Source: Streptomyces aureus
Lineage (GTDB): Bacteria; Actinomycetota; Actinomycetes; Streptomycetales; Streptomycetaceae
Reading direction: 5' to 3'
Assembly: GCF_000725495.1 (NCBI RefSeq)
Contig: NZ_JNZD01000042.1
Location: 1 to 44,109, forward strand
Length of the DNA: 44,109 nt
Shown: positions 1 through 8,030 of the stretch, piece after piece
How positions within the stretch are numbered: the first letter of the stretch is position 1
How the letters are laid out: each line of letters opens with the position of its first letter
Made by a program: the position numbers and the translations under genes
The notes under the pieces: model-generated
Database searches by the model: none
Told to the model about the DNA's origin: nothing
The model's input: the letters and a program-made list of their open reading frames with translations, nothing else

Positions 1-99
1 CCCCTGAACGCGCACCGCTCGGGCACCGTCAAGGGCCTGAGCGCGGAGGTCGGCGCCTCCGTCACCTCCGGCGCCCCGATCTGCGAGATCAAGGACTGA
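1..99 (+). CDS. Acyl-CoA carboxylase biotin-carrying subunit, C-terminal fragment
   Basis: Only the last 32 codons are inside the window, in frame 1, ending with TGA at 97-99. The peptide contains SGTVKGLSAEVGASVTSGAPICEIKD-type sequence: the strand-turn-strand end of a biotinyl/lipoyl domain, with the G-x-V-x-x-G spacing and the closing I-x-x-I that follow the biotinylated Met-Lys in BCCP domains. The biotinylation motif itself would lie upstream, outside the window. In actinobacteria this domain is usually fused to biotin carboxylase (AccA-type alpha chain of acetyl/propionyl-CoA carboxylase), and the position next to the DeoR/LpdA/PNP genes fits the accA2 locus of streptomycetes. Family is fairly sure; the exact paralogue is inferred from context. 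Confidence 0.75.
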   Translation, partial: PLNAHRSGTVKGLSAEVGASVTSGAPICEIKD

Positions 100-145
100 G
101 CAGGCACTGAGCACCACGGACGGGTACCCACCCGTCCCCCGCCTC

Positions 146-188
146 CGAAGCGCCCGGCACCGCAACAAGCGGCCTGCCGGGCGCTTCG
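146..188 (+). terminator. Intrinsic-type terminator hairpin after the carboxylase gene
   Basis: A perfect 14-base inverted repeat (146-159 pairs with 175-188, arm CGAAGCGCCCGGCA) with a 15-base loop, 47 bases after the stop codon. It has no T tract, which is common in actinobacteria. Its 3' half is the apparent founder of the tandem array that follows. Confidence 0.75.
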
Positions 189-196
189 CCTTGCGG

Positions 197-495
197 GGCA
201 CGCCGAGCGGTCACCCGGCGCGTCGGTGCGCTGGGCGCGTCAAACGGTCCACCAGGGGCTTCGCTGTTCGGGCGTGCCAACCGTTCCGCCGGGGGCTTCG
301 CATTGCGGGCTCGCCAAGCGATCCACCCGGCGCCTCGCTGTGCAGGCGCGTCAAGCGGCCCGCGGGGCAACTCGCCGGGCAGGGCGCACCAAGCAGTCCG
401 CCTGGGGGCTCCGCAAGTCGGGCTCGCCAAGCCGGCCAACCGGCGCCTCGCCCTGTGGGGCGCCGCAAAGGGTCCGCCTGGCGCCCGCCGGGCGG
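197..495. repeat. Tandem array of eight 37-38 bp degenerate repeats
   Basis: Eight head-to-tail units start at 197, 234, 271, 308, 345, 383, 421 and 459. Four are exactly 37 bases, the later ones 38. Each begins GGC(g/t)(c/t)G(c/t)C(a/c)A and carries an AAGCGGTCCRCC-like core followed by GGGGCTTCGC-like sequence. The terminator 3' arm just before (156-196) is a ninth, 41-base relative. Units are contiguous with no unique spacers, so it is not CRISPR. Together with the terminator it fills most of the 540-base gap between the carboxylase and TetR genes. Open frames across it are compositional artefacts. Confidence 0.85.
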
Positions 496-641
496 GGCGG
501 AACCCGTCCCCGCGGCGCTCGGTCCTTCGTCCGCGCAACCGTCGATGATTCTTCGAGCCGTCCGGCGCCCGGCCCGTGAACGTTCGCCCGCGGACCCGCC
601 GGTGGCATCCTGGAGCGCAGCCGGGCGGCGGGAGAGGGCAG

Positions 642-1268
642 GTGAAGGCCATGACGGGCGCGACCGCGAGGGAACGGACCGGGGCGGCCGTACCAGCCCC
701 GGGACCGGGGGCGCCGCGCGTGATGCGCGCGGACGCACGGCGCAACCACGGGCGGCTGCTCGCCGAGGCGCGCTCCGCGTTCGCCGCGCACGGTACGGAC
801 GCGTCGCTGGAGGACGTGGCCCGGCGCGCGGGCGTCGGAATCGGCACCCTGTACCGGCACTTCCCGAATCGGCACGCGTTGATGAGCGCGGTCTTCGAGG
901 AGGCGGTGGGCGAACTGCTGGCCCGCTCGCGCGAACTGCTCGACGCCCCGCAGCCGTGCACCGCCCTGGTGCAGTGGCTGCGCGAGATCGTCACGCACGC
1001 CAGTGAATACCGGGGGCTCGCCCGTGCCCTCATGTCGGCCGCGCGGGACGAGGGTTCACACCTCGCCCGGTGCAGCGGCCCGATGCGTGAGGCGGGCGCG
1101 GCCCTGTTGCTCCGCGCCCAGGAGTCGGGGGCCGTACGCCCCGACGTGTCGATCGGGGACCTCCTCCAGCTGACCAACGCGATCGCGCTGGCGGCGGAGG
1201 AAACCGCGAACGACCCCGCCCTGGCCGACCGTCTGCTGAACCTGACCCTGCGCGGCCTGAAGCCATGA
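642..1268 (+). CDS. TetR/AcrR family transcriptional regulator
   Basis: A 208-residue one-component regulator. Residues about 33-80 form the TetR DNA-binding domain, with the helix-turn-helix at about 54-75 (SLEDVARRAGVGIGTLYRHF, a near-textbook TetR recognition helix). The rest is an all-helical ligand/dimer domain resembling the SbtR/TetR_C_33 type. GTG at 642 was chosen because GGAGAGGG (631-638) sits directly upstream; ATG at 651 is the alternative and an in-frame ATG at 576 lacks a ribosome site. It stands alone between two repeat-filled gaps. No divergent partner gene is adjacent, so its target and ligand cannot be inferred from the window. Confidence 0.85.
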   Translation: MKAMTGATARERTGAAVPAPGPGAPRVMRADARRNHGRLLAEARSAFAAHGTDASLEDVARRAGVGIGTLYRHFPNRHALMSAVFEEAVGELLARSRELLDAPQPCTALVQWLREIVTHASEYRGLARALMSAARDEGSHLARCSGPMREAGAALLLRAQESGAVRPDVSIGDLLQLTNAIALAAEETANDPALADRLLNLTLRGLKP

Positions 1269-1379
1269 GCCCCGGGGCCCCGGCCCCGCCAGAGCCACCG
1301 GCCCGAACCAACCACCCGGCCGACCGGCCGCCACGCAGCAGTGAAGCACCGGTGTCCGGCCAACATCTCGAACCGACCC

Positions 1380-1900
1380 GACGGCCCGACACCGGGATCC
1401 GCCCGGCCCACAGTCCGGCGCAGCCGGCCGTCCGCGTCCGACGGCCCGACGCCACAACCACCCGGCTCGACGGCAGGACACCGTGATGCGCCCCCGGCCG
1501 GACAACCCGAACCCACGAGCAGCCCGGCCCACGACCCGAACCAGACAACGCTCAGGCCCACGGCCCGTACCCAGCAGCGCCCTGACGCTCGGCGCGCACC
1601 CAGCAGCTCCCAGACCTGCGGCCCATTTCCACGAACGGCCCATGCCCGCCGGCCGGCTGACCGACAGTCCGACACCGTCCAGACCCGGCTCGGCGGCGGG
1701 ACACCCCGGTCCGCGCTCCGCCGGGCAACCCGAACTCACACGCGTCCCGGCCCACGGTCCCTACCCCCGCAGCGCCCTGACGCTCGGCGCGACCCGGCAG
1801 GGCCCGACCTGCGGCCGGTACCCACGAACCACCCTTGCCCGCCGGCGACCTGACCAACAGTCCGGCACCACGGACCACCCCGGCTCGGCCGCCGGGCAGC
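1380..1900. repeat. About 195 bp imperfect direct repeats in the gap after tetR
   Basis: The 779-base interval 1269-2047 has no convincing gene. It holds long imperfect direct repeats: the block around 1561-1700 recurs at about 1755-1895 with a constant offset of 194-195 bases (CAGCGCCCTGACGCTCGGCG at 1575 and 1770; CGGCTCGGC at 1686 and 1881). A partial third copy lies further upstream (CGGCTCGACGGCAGGACACC from 1463, offset 223). Both strands stay open over much of it because of base composition, but no ribosome site, conserved motif or codon bias supports a protein. Confidence 0.7.
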
Positions 1901-2047
1901 ATGCCCGGGCCCAGCCTGTCGGCCCGACGGGACCGCTCGGGCGGCGGTCGTCCTGACGGCCCGTTTCAGCCGGTGCGGCCACCTGCCGCGGTGAACCGGC
2001 CCGGCCGGACGGTGGTCCGGCCATCGGGCGTCACGGTCCGGCGCCGC

Positions 2048-3016
2048 TCAGCGGCGTCGAAGATCGGCCACTCGTGCGCGTTCGGCCGGGGGCTGGTCCC
2101 CCATCACCGTCGCGCTCCGTAGTTGCGGCCCCGAGCCCGGGACCACCTGGCCGCGGCGCGGGCCGGGGAGCGGTACGTCCCGGCGCTGCTGGCGTCCCGC
2201 CGGGAGCTGCTCCCCTCCCGCACCGCCCGACGCCGACGCCCCGGCCACCGCGATCTGGACGCCCTGATCGGCCAGGGCCTGCAGTTCGGTGGCCGCACGG
2301 TCGTCGTGGGCGGGCGGCTCGTCCGTGACCAGACGGGTGATGAGGTCGGTCGGCACGGTCTGGAACATGGTGTCCGTCCCGAGCTTGGTGTGGTCGGCGA
2401 GGACCACGACCTCGGCGGCCGCCTGGACCAGAGCACGGTCCACGGACGCGGAGAGCATGTTGGACGTGGAGAGTCCGCGCTCGGCGGTCAGACCGCTCCC
2501 GGAGAGGAACGCCCGGGACACGCGCAGCCCTTGCAGGGACTGCTCCGCACCCGAGCCCACCAGGGCGTAGTTGGAACCGCGCAGGGTGCCGCCGGTCATC
2601 ACGACCTCCACGCGGTTGGCGTGCGCCAGGGCCTGGGCCACCAGCAGGGAGTTCGTGACGACGGTCAGCCCCGGCACCCGCGCGAGCCGGCGGGCCAGCT
2701 CCTGCGTGGTGGTACCCGCCCCCACCACGATGGCCTCGCCCTCTTCGACGAGACCCGCGGCGAGATCGGCGATGGCGGTCTTCTCGGCGGTCGCGAGATG
2801 CGATTTCTGCGGAAAGCCGGACTCCCGCGTGAACCCGCCCGGCAATACCGCACCGCCGTGCCGGCGGTCGAGGAGTCCTTCTGCCTCCAGCGCGCGCACG
2901 TCCCGCCGTACGGTCACTTCGGAGGTCTGGACGACGCGGGCGAGCTCACGGAGCGACACGGCCCCGTTCGCTCGCACCATTTCGAGGATCAATTGGCGAC
3001 GTTCTGCAGCGAACAC
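2048..3016 (-). CDS. DeoR family transcriptional regulator
   Basis: A 322-residue DeoR/GlpR-type repressor. Residues 1-57 are the winged helix-turn-helix, including EVTVRRDVRALEAEGLLDRR and the family HGGAV turn (53-57). Residues about 75-235 are the DeoRC sugar-phosphate-sensing domain, with the GAGTTTQELAR phosphate loop at 99-109. Members usually respond to phosphosugars, which fits the neighbouring nucleoside catabolism genes. After about residue 255 there is a Gly/Pro/Arg-rich tail of some 65 residues ending ERARVADLRRR, unlike the compact end of most DeoR proteins. The GTG start at 3016 gives the classical MFAAERRQ N-terminus but has only a weak ribosome site. It is a candidate regulator for the palindrome described elsewhere, although its own promoter lacks that palindrome. 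Confidence 0.92.
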   Translation of the reverse strand: MFAAERRQLILEMVRANGAVSLRELARVVQTSEVTVRRDVRALEAEGLLDRRHGGAVLPGGFTRESGFPQKSHLATAEKTAIADLAAGLVEEGEAIVVGAGTTTQELARRLARVPGLTVVTNSLLVAQALAHANRVEVVMTGGTLRGSNYALVGSGAEQSLQGLRVSRAFLSGSGLTAERGLSTSNMLSASVDRALVQAAAEVVVLADHTKLGTDTMFQTVPTDLITRLVTDEPPAHDDRAATELQALADQGVQIAVAGASASGGAGGEQLPAGRQQRRDVPLPGPRRGQVVPGSGPQLRSATVMGDQPPAERARVADLRRR

Positions 3017-3097
3017 GAAACTGACAGTAACCCCAACGACCGTCTGCTTTCAGCAGTTTGCGCCGAATAACAGAAGTTGTTCGCATGACGGGGTGGT

Positions 3098-3118
3098 GAG
3101 TGGTATACGTGCCCACTC
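3098..3118 (-). promoter_or_regulatory. Inverted repeat in the deoR-family upstream region
   Basis: GAGTGG (3098-3103) and CCACTC (3113-3118) are a perfect 6-base inverted repeat with a 9-base spacer, about 80 bases upstream of the DeoR-family start and 65 bases beyond the stop of the flavoprotein gene. It could be an operator for autoregulation. There is no direct evidence for binding. Confidence 0.35.
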
Positions 3119-3183
3119 GGGCCATACCGCCCCTGCGGAGCGTCACCAACTCCCCGCGACCTGCGGGGAGTCGGCCGGGCCCG

Positions 3184-4632
3184 TCAGCCCTCGCCCGCGG
3201 TCTTCCGGGTGTGCAGCTGCCGTGCCACCTCGGCGATCGAGCCGGACAGGGACGGGTACACGGTGAAGGCGTTCGCGATCTGTTCGACCGTCAGATTGTT
3301 GTCGACCGCGATCGAGATCGGGTGGATCAGCTCGGAGGCGCGCGGGGAGACGACCACACCGCCGACCACGATGCCGGTGCCGGGACGGCAGAAGATCTTG
3401 ACGAAGCCGTCGCGGATGCCCTGCATCTTGGCGCGCGGGTTGCGCAGCAGCGGCAGCTTCACGACCCGGGCGTCGATCTTGCCCCCGTCGACGTCCGCCT
3501 GGGTGTAGCCGACAGTGGCGATCTCGGGGTCGGTGAAGACGTTCGAGGAGACCGTCTTCAGGTTCAGCGGGGCCACCGCGTCGCCGAGGAAGTGGTACAT
3601 GGCGATGCGGCCCTGCATCGCGGCGACGGACGCGAGGGCGAAGACGCCGGTCACGTCACCGGCCGCGTACACGCCCGGGGCCGTCGTGCGCGAGACCTTG
3701 TCGGTCCAGATGTGCCCGGAGTCGCGGAGCCTGACCCCGGCCTCCTCCAGACCCATGCCCGCGCTGTTGGGGATGGCACCGACGGCCATCAGGCAGTGCG
3801 TGCCGCTGATGACCCGGCCGTCGGAGAGCGTGACCTCGACCCGGTCGCCGACCCGCTTGGCGGACTCGGCGCGCGAGCGGGCCATGACGTTCATGCCGCG
3901 GCGGCGGAAGACGTCCTCCAGGACCGCGGCGGCGTCCGGGTCCTCGCCCGGCAGCACCCGGTCGCGGCTGGAGACGAGGGTGACCCGGGAGCCGAGCGCC
4001 TGGTACGCGCCGGCGAACTCGGCGCCGGTGACGCCGGAGCCGACCACGATGAGTTCCTCGGGCAGCTCGTCGAGGTCGTAGACCTGGGTCCAGTTCAGGA
4101 TGCGCTCGCCGTCGGGCTGCGCGTCGGGCAGCTCGCGCGGGTGGCCGCCGGTGGCGATGAGCACGGCGTCGGCGGTGAGGGTCTCCTCGGTGCCGTCCGC
4201 GGCGCTCACGACGACCTTGCGGGAGCCGTCCAGGGCCTGCATGCCCTCCAGCCGGCCGCGGCCGCGCAGGACACGGGCGCCGGCGCGGGTCACCGAGGCC
4301 GTGATGTCGTGCGACTGGGCGAGCGCGAGGCGCTTCACACGGCGGTTGACCTTGCCGAGGTCGACCCCGACCACCCGGGCGGCCTGTTCCACGTGGGGGG
4401 TGTCGTCGGCGACGATGATCCCCAGCTCCTCGTACGAGGAGTCGAACGTCGTCATCACCTCGGCCGTGGCGATGAGAGTCTTCGACGGCACGCAGTCGGT
4501 GAGCACCGACGCCCCGCCCAGACCGTCGCAGTCGACGACGGTCACCTCCGCGCCGAGCTGCGCGGCCACCAGCGCCGCTTCATATCCGCCGGGTCCGCCA
4601 CCGATGATCACGATCCGAGTCACGTACTCCAT
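3184..4632 (-). CDS. lpdA: NAD(P)H-quinone dehydrogenase / LpdA-like flavoprotein disulfide reductase homologue
   Basis: A 482-residue two-dinucleotide-binding-domain FAD protein. GGGPGG at 11-16 binds FAD, and the second Rossmann motif VVGSGVTGAEFA lies near the middle. The redox-active CxxxxC of lipoamide dehydrogenases is not intact: the segment reads ASVLTDCVPSK, so only Cys47 remains and Ser42 replaces its partner. The C-terminal HAHPT-SE catalytic His-Glu motif reads VYPSLSGS. These losses match the mycobacterial LpdA (Rv3303c) type, which reduces quinones with NAD(P)H instead of oxidising dihydrolipoamide. The start is either ATG 4632 or GTG 4623 (giving MTRIVIIGGG). It is divergent from the gene at 4740. 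Confidence 0.85.
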   Translation of the reverse strand: MEYVTRIVIIGGGPGGYEAALVAAQLGAEVTVVDCDGLGGASVLTDCVPSKTLIATAEVMTTFDSSYEELGIIVADDTPHVEQAARVVGVDLGKVNRRVKRLALAQSHDITASVTRAGARVLRGRGRLEGMQALDGSRKVVVSAADGTEETLTADAVLIATGGHPRELPDAQPDGERILNWTQVYDLDELPEELIVVGSGVTGAEFAGAYQALGSRVTLVSSRDRVLPGEDPDAAAVLEDVFRRRGMNVMARSRAESAKRVGDRVEVTLSDGRVISGTHCLMAVGAIPNSAGMGLEEAGVRLRDSGHIWTDKVSRTTAPGVYAAGDVTGVFALASVAAMQGRIAMYHFLGDAVAPLNLKTVSSNVFTDPEIATVGYTQADVDGGKIDARVVKLPLLRNPRAKMQGIRDGFVKIFCRPGTGIVVGGVVVSPRASELIHPISIAVDNNLTVEQIANAFTVYPSLSGSIAEVARQLHTRKTAGEG

Positions 4633-4726
4633 TGTCCCGCACGCTTCAAGGTGCTTCCGCCCAGGGGGCCCGGGAGAGCGGCATCCGAGCCACTTTGTTA
4701 CGCGAGAGGCGTACGGGCCGCTGCCG

Positions 4727-4732
4727 TACCCT
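4727..4732 (+). promoter_or_regulatory. -10 hexamer of a probable leaderless promoter
   Basis: TACCCT ends 7 bases before the ATG at 4740, so transcription would begin at or beside the start codon. No Shine-Dalgarno sequence is present. A clear -35 is lacking. Confidence 0.45.
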
Positions 4733-4739
4733 CGACCCC

Positions 4740-5177
4740 ATGTCGCTCTACGCCGCGTACGCCGGCAATCTCGACCCGCGGCTCATGACGCGCCGCGCCC
4801 CGCATTCGCCGCTGCGCGCCACGGGCTGGCTGAACGGCTGGCGGCTGACCTTCGGCGGCGAGCACATGGGCTGGGAGGGCGCGCTGGCGACGATCGTCGA
4901 GGCGCCGCGGTCCCAGGTCTTCGTCGCGCTGTACGACATCGCACCCCTGGACGAGGACTCCATGGACCGATGGGAGGGCGTCGGTCTCGACGTCTACCGC
5001 CGGATGCGCGTACGTGTACACACTCTGGAGGGTGAGGAAGCGGCGTGGGTCTACGTACTGAACGGGTACGAGGGCGGACTGCCCTCGGCGCGTTATCTGG
5101 GCGAGGTGGCGGACGCCGCCGAGTCGGCGGGAGCGCCCCACGACTATGTGATGGAGCTGCGCAAGCGCCCCTGCTGA
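4740..5177 (+). CDS. Gamma-glutamylcyclotransferase-like protein
   Basis: A 145-residue protein of the GGCT/AIG2-like fold. The N-terminus YAAYAGNLDPRLM corresponds to the Y-x-x-Y-G-S-N-L signature of the family, with Ala replacing the usual Gly-Ser pair in part. WEGVGLDVYRRMRVRV (around residue 80) and the tyrosine-rich strand AWVYVLNGYEGGLPSARYL follow the family pattern. Such enzymes release 5-oxoproline from gamma-glutamyl compounds, but the substrate here is unknown. ATG 4740 is chosen because homology begins immediately and a -10 hexamer lies 7 bases upstream, suggesting a leaderless mRNA. It is divergent from the lpdA-like gene and upstream of punA. Confidence 0.75.
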   Translation: MSLYAAYAGNLDPRLMTRRAPHSPLRATGWLNGWRLTFGGEHMGWEGALATIVEAPRSQVFVALYDIAPLDEDSMDRWEGVGLDVYRRMRVRVHTLEGEEAAWVYVLNGYEGGLPSARYLGEVADAAESAGAPHDYVMELRKRPC

Positions 5178-5425
5178 GCCGTGCCCGCGCGGGCACGCCC
5201 CGCCGCGTCGCGCAGCATCCTGGCCGCTCGGGAGCGGTTTCCGCCCTTCCGCCCGGCCCGCTCGCCCCGCCGCCGGGGTGCCGTCGCGCACCCCGCCGCT
5301 CCCCGGCCGGTCCCGCCGCGCACCGGCACGGCCCGCCGTGTCGCCAGGACGCCCCCGGCTTCCCCCGCGTCACCCGTTCGTCGGAAACGACAAGACAACG
5401 ATCGCAAGACCGTGAGCTCCGTCAT

Positions 5426-5437
5426 CTACGCGCGTAG
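5426..5437 (+). promoter_or_regulatory. Palindromic operator CTACGCGCGTAG upstream of punA (site 1)
   Basis: A perfect 12-base palindrome 25 bases before the GTG of purine nucleoside phosphorylase and 12 bases before its -10 hexamer, so it would cover the -35 position. Five more copies in the window all precede nucleoside genes. The binding protein is unknown. Confidence 0.75.
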
Positions 5438-5449
5438 GCCCAGAGCGGC

Positions 5450-5455
5450 TACGCT
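5450..5455 (+). promoter_or_regulatory. -10 hexamer of punA promoter
   Basis: TACGCT ends 7 bases before GTG 5463 and there is no ribosome site, which points to a leaderless transcript. The -35 region coincides with the palindrome at 5426-5437. Confidence 0.5.
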
Positions 5456-5462
5456 CTTGCGC

Positions 5463-6287
5463 GTGAACGCATCTCTTCTTCCGGACGACATCCAGGGCGA
5501 CCCCCACGCCGCCGCCGACGCCGCCGCCACGCGCCTGCGTGAGCTGACGGGCGCCGAGACCCACGACGTCGCCCTCGTGATGGGCTCCGGCTGGGCCCCC
5601 GCCGTGGACGCCCTCGGCACCCCCGAGGCCGAGTTCCCGGTCACCGAGCTGCCCGGCTTCCCGCCGCCGGCCGTCGAGGGACACGGCGGCACGATCCGCT
5701 CGTACCGCATCGGCGACAAGCGCGCCCTGGTCTTCCTCGGCCGCACCCACTTCTACGAGGGCCGCGGCGTCGCCGCCGTCGCGCACGGTGTCCGTACCGC
5801 CGTCGCCGCCGGCTGCAAGACCATCGTGCTCACCAACGGCTGCGGCGGTCTGCGCGAGGGCATGCGCCCCGGTCAGCCCGTGCTGATCAGCGACCACATC
5901 AACCTGACGGCCACCTCGCCGATCGTCGGCGCGAACTTCGTCGACCTCACCGACCTGTACTCGCCGCGGCTGCGCGCGCTGTGCAAGGAGGTCGACCCCA
6001 CGCTGGAGGAGGGCGTCTACGCCCAGTTCCCCGGCCCGCACTACGAGACGCCCGCCGAGATCCGGATGGCCCGTGTCATCGGCGCCGACCTCGTCGGCAT
6101 GTCGACGACCCTCGAAGCCATCGCCGCGCGCGAGGCCGGCGCCGAGGTGCTCGGCATCTCCCTCGTCACCAACCTCGCCGCCGGTATGACGGGCGAGCCC
6201 CTGAACCATGAGGAAGTCCTCCAGGCGGGCCGTGACTCGGCCGCGCGCATGGGGGAACTTCTGACCCAGGTGCTGGATCGTCTGTAG
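5463..6287 (+). CDS. punA: Purine nucleoside phosphorylase (trimeric type)
   Basis: A 274-residue enzyme of the low-mass homotrimeric PNP class. It splits inosine, guanosine and their deoxy forms with phosphate into free base and (deoxy)ribose-1-phosphate. Signature elements: the phosphate loop MGSGWAP at about 40-46, RTHFYEGRG, the LTNGCGGL segment, the [12 protein letters not shown] block and [12 protein letters not shown] near the base pocket. GTG 5463 is chosen because homology starts there and a palindrome plus -10 hexamer lie directly upstream. The phospho-sugar mutase follows after 80 bases on the same strand and would take the pentose-1-phosphate product onward, so the two are probably co-transcribed. 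Confidence 0.95.
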   Translation: MNASLLPDDIQGDPHAAADAAATRLRELTGAETHDVALVMGSGWAPAVDALGTPEAEFPVTELPGFPPPAVEGHGGTIRSYRIGDKRALVFLGRTHFYEGRGVAAVAHGVRTAVAAGCKTIVLTNGCGGLREGMRPGQPVLISDHINLTATSPIVGANFVDLTDLYSPRLRALCKEVDPTLEEGVYAQFPGPHYETPAEIRMARVIGADLVGMSTTLEAIAAREAGAEVLGISLVTNLAAGMTGEPLNHEEVLQAGRDSAARMGELLTQVLDRL

Positions 6288-6367
6288 GCGACGGCGCGAC
6301 CGCCCCGGCGCGGGGCGCGGCGCCCCGGGCACACGGAACCGTACGACCGAAGAGAGGTGCACCCCAG

Positions 6368-7999
6368 GTGCAGGACGACATCGTCGCGCGGGCCAAGGCA
6401 TGGCTGGCCGAGGACCCCGACGCGGAGACCCGTGACGAACTCGCCAAGCTCGTGGAGGCCGAGGACGTCACCGAACTGACCGCCCGCTTCAGCGGGACGC
6501 TCCAGTTCGGCACCGCCGGTCTGCGCGGTGAGCTCGGCGCGGGACCGATGCGGATGAACCGCTCCGTGGTCATCCGGGCCGCGGCCGGACTCGCCGCGTA
6601 TCTCAAGGGCAAGGGCCAGGCCGGCGGACTCGTGGTGATCGGCTACGACGCCCGTCACAAGTCCGCGGACTTCGCCCGCGACACCGCCGCCGTGATGACG
6701 GGCGCGGGACTGCGCGCCGCCGTCCTGCCCCGGCCGCTGCCCACCCCCGTCCTCGCCTACGCCATACGGCATCTCGGCGCGGTCGCGGGCGTGGAGGTCA
6801 CCGCCAGCCACAACCCGCCCCGGGACAACGGCTACAAGGTGTACCTCGGCGACGGCTCGCAGATCGTCCCGCCGGCCGACGCGGAGATCGCCGCCGAGAT
6901 CGACGCCGTCCGCGCGCTCGCCGACGTCCCCCGTCCGGACTCCGGCTGGGAGACCCTCGACGAGGGTGTCCTCGACGCGTACCTGGCCCGTACGGACGCC
7001 GTCCTCGCCGAGGGCTCGGCGCGCACCGCCCGCACCGTCTACACGGCGATGCACGGCGTCGGCAAGGACGTGCTGCTGGCCGCCTTCGCCCGGGCCGGGT
7101 TCCCCGAGCCGGTGCTCGTCGCCGAGCAGGCCGAGCCCGACCCGGACTTCCCGACCGTCGCCTTCCCCAACCCGGAGGAGCCGGGCGCGATGGACCTCGC
7201 GTTCGCGGCGGCGCGCGCGGCGGAGCCCGACCTTGTCATCGCCAACGACCCGGACGCCGACCGGTGTGCCGTGGCCGTGAAGTCCGGCACGGACTGGCGC
7301 ATGCTGCGCGGCGACGAGGTCGGCGCGCTGCTCGCCGAGCACCTGGTTCGGCGCGGCGCGCGCGGCGTCTTCGCCGAGTCGATCGTCTCGTCCTCCCTGC
7401 TCGGCCGGATCGCCGAGGGCGCGGGGCTGCCGTACGAGGAGACGCTCACCGGCTTCAAGTGGATCGCCCGCGTCGAAGGACTGCGGTTCGGCTACGAGGA
7501 GGCGCTCGGCTACTGCGTCGACCCCGAGGGCGTCCGCGACAAGGACGGCATCACCGCCGCCCTCCTGATCACCGAGCTGGCCTCGGAGCTCAAGGAGCAG
7601 GGCCGGACGCTGCTCGACCTGCTCGACGACATCGCCGTCGCGTACGGGCTGCACGCCACCGACCAGCTCTCGGTGCGGGTGGAGGACCTGACGGTCATCG
7701 CGAACGCCATGCGCCGGCTGCGCGAGCAGCCGCCCACGGAGCTCGCGGGCCTGGCGATCACCCGGGCCGAGGACCTGACCCGGGGGACGGACCGGCTGCC
7801 GCCCACGGACGGTCTGCGCTACACCCTGGACGGCGCCCGGGTCATCGTCCGCCCGAGCGGCACCGAGCCCAAGCTGAAGTGCTACCTGGAGGTCGTGGTG
7901 CCGGTCGGCGGCCACGACGAGCTCCCGGCGGCGCACACGAAGGCGACCGCGCTGCTGACGGCGATCAAGCGGGATCTGTCGGCGGCGGCCGGTATCTGA
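6368..7999 (+). CDS. Phospho-sugar mutase, probable phosphopentomutase (PGM2/phosphomannomutase family)
   Basis: A 543-residue alpha-D-phosphohexomutase family protein with all four domains. GTAGLRGE is at 49-55, the phosphoserine loop TASHNPPRDNG at about 145-155 with catalytic Ser147, the metal loop NDPDADRC in the middle, GFKWI, and the phosphate-binding RPSGTEPKLKCY near the C-terminus. Generic annotation is phosphomannomutase. The length, the N-terminal extension before GTAGLRG and the position directly behind punA favour ribose-1-phosphate to ribose-5-phosphate conversion, as in PGM2-type phosphopentomutases; that is inference. The GTG start at 6368 follows AGAGAGG (6351-6357). Confidence 0.9.
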   Translation: MQDDIVARAKAWLAEDPDAETRDELAKLVEAEDVTELTARFSGTLQFGTAGLRGELGAGPMRMNRSVVIRAAAGLAAYLKGKGQAGGLVVIGYDARHKSADFARDTAAVMTGAGLRAAVLPRPLPTPVLAYAIRHLGAVAGVEVTASHNPPRDNGYKVYLGDGSQIVPPADAEIAAEIDAVRALADVPRPDSGWETLDEGVLDAYLARTDAVLAEGSARTARTVYTAMHGVGKDVLLAAFARAGFPEPVLVAEQAEPDPDFPTVAFPNPEEPGAMDLAFAAARAAEPDLVIANDPDADRCAVAVKSGTDWRMLRGDEVGALLAEHLVRRGARGVFAESIVSSSLLGRIAEGAGLPYEETLTGFKWIARVEGLRFGYEEALGYCVDPEGVRDKDGITAALLITELASELKEQGRTLLDLLDDIAVAYGLHATDQLSVRVEDLTVIANAMRRLREQPPTELAGLAITRAEDLTRGTDRLPPTDGLRYTLDGARVIVRPSGTEPKLKCYLEVVVPVGGHDELPAAHTKATALLTAIKRDLSAAAGI

Positions 8000-8030
8000 C
8001 CGCAGCGGTTCGATCCCCCCGGCGGGAGGC

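Noticed and set aside
197..495. Possible CRISPR array because of regular 37-38 bp units
   Set aside because: Units are contiguous with no unique spacers, the unit is degenerate and no cas genes are present.
191..1006. Coding frames through the 37-38 bp array into the TetR gene
   Set aside because: They are out of frame with the TetR protein and made of repeat translation. The TetR start at 642 has a ribosome site.
4697..4714. TTACGCGAG...CGTAC as a seventh copy of the palindrome, near the GGCT gene
   Set aside because: Only part of one half-site matches and the second arm is displaced; too weak to include.
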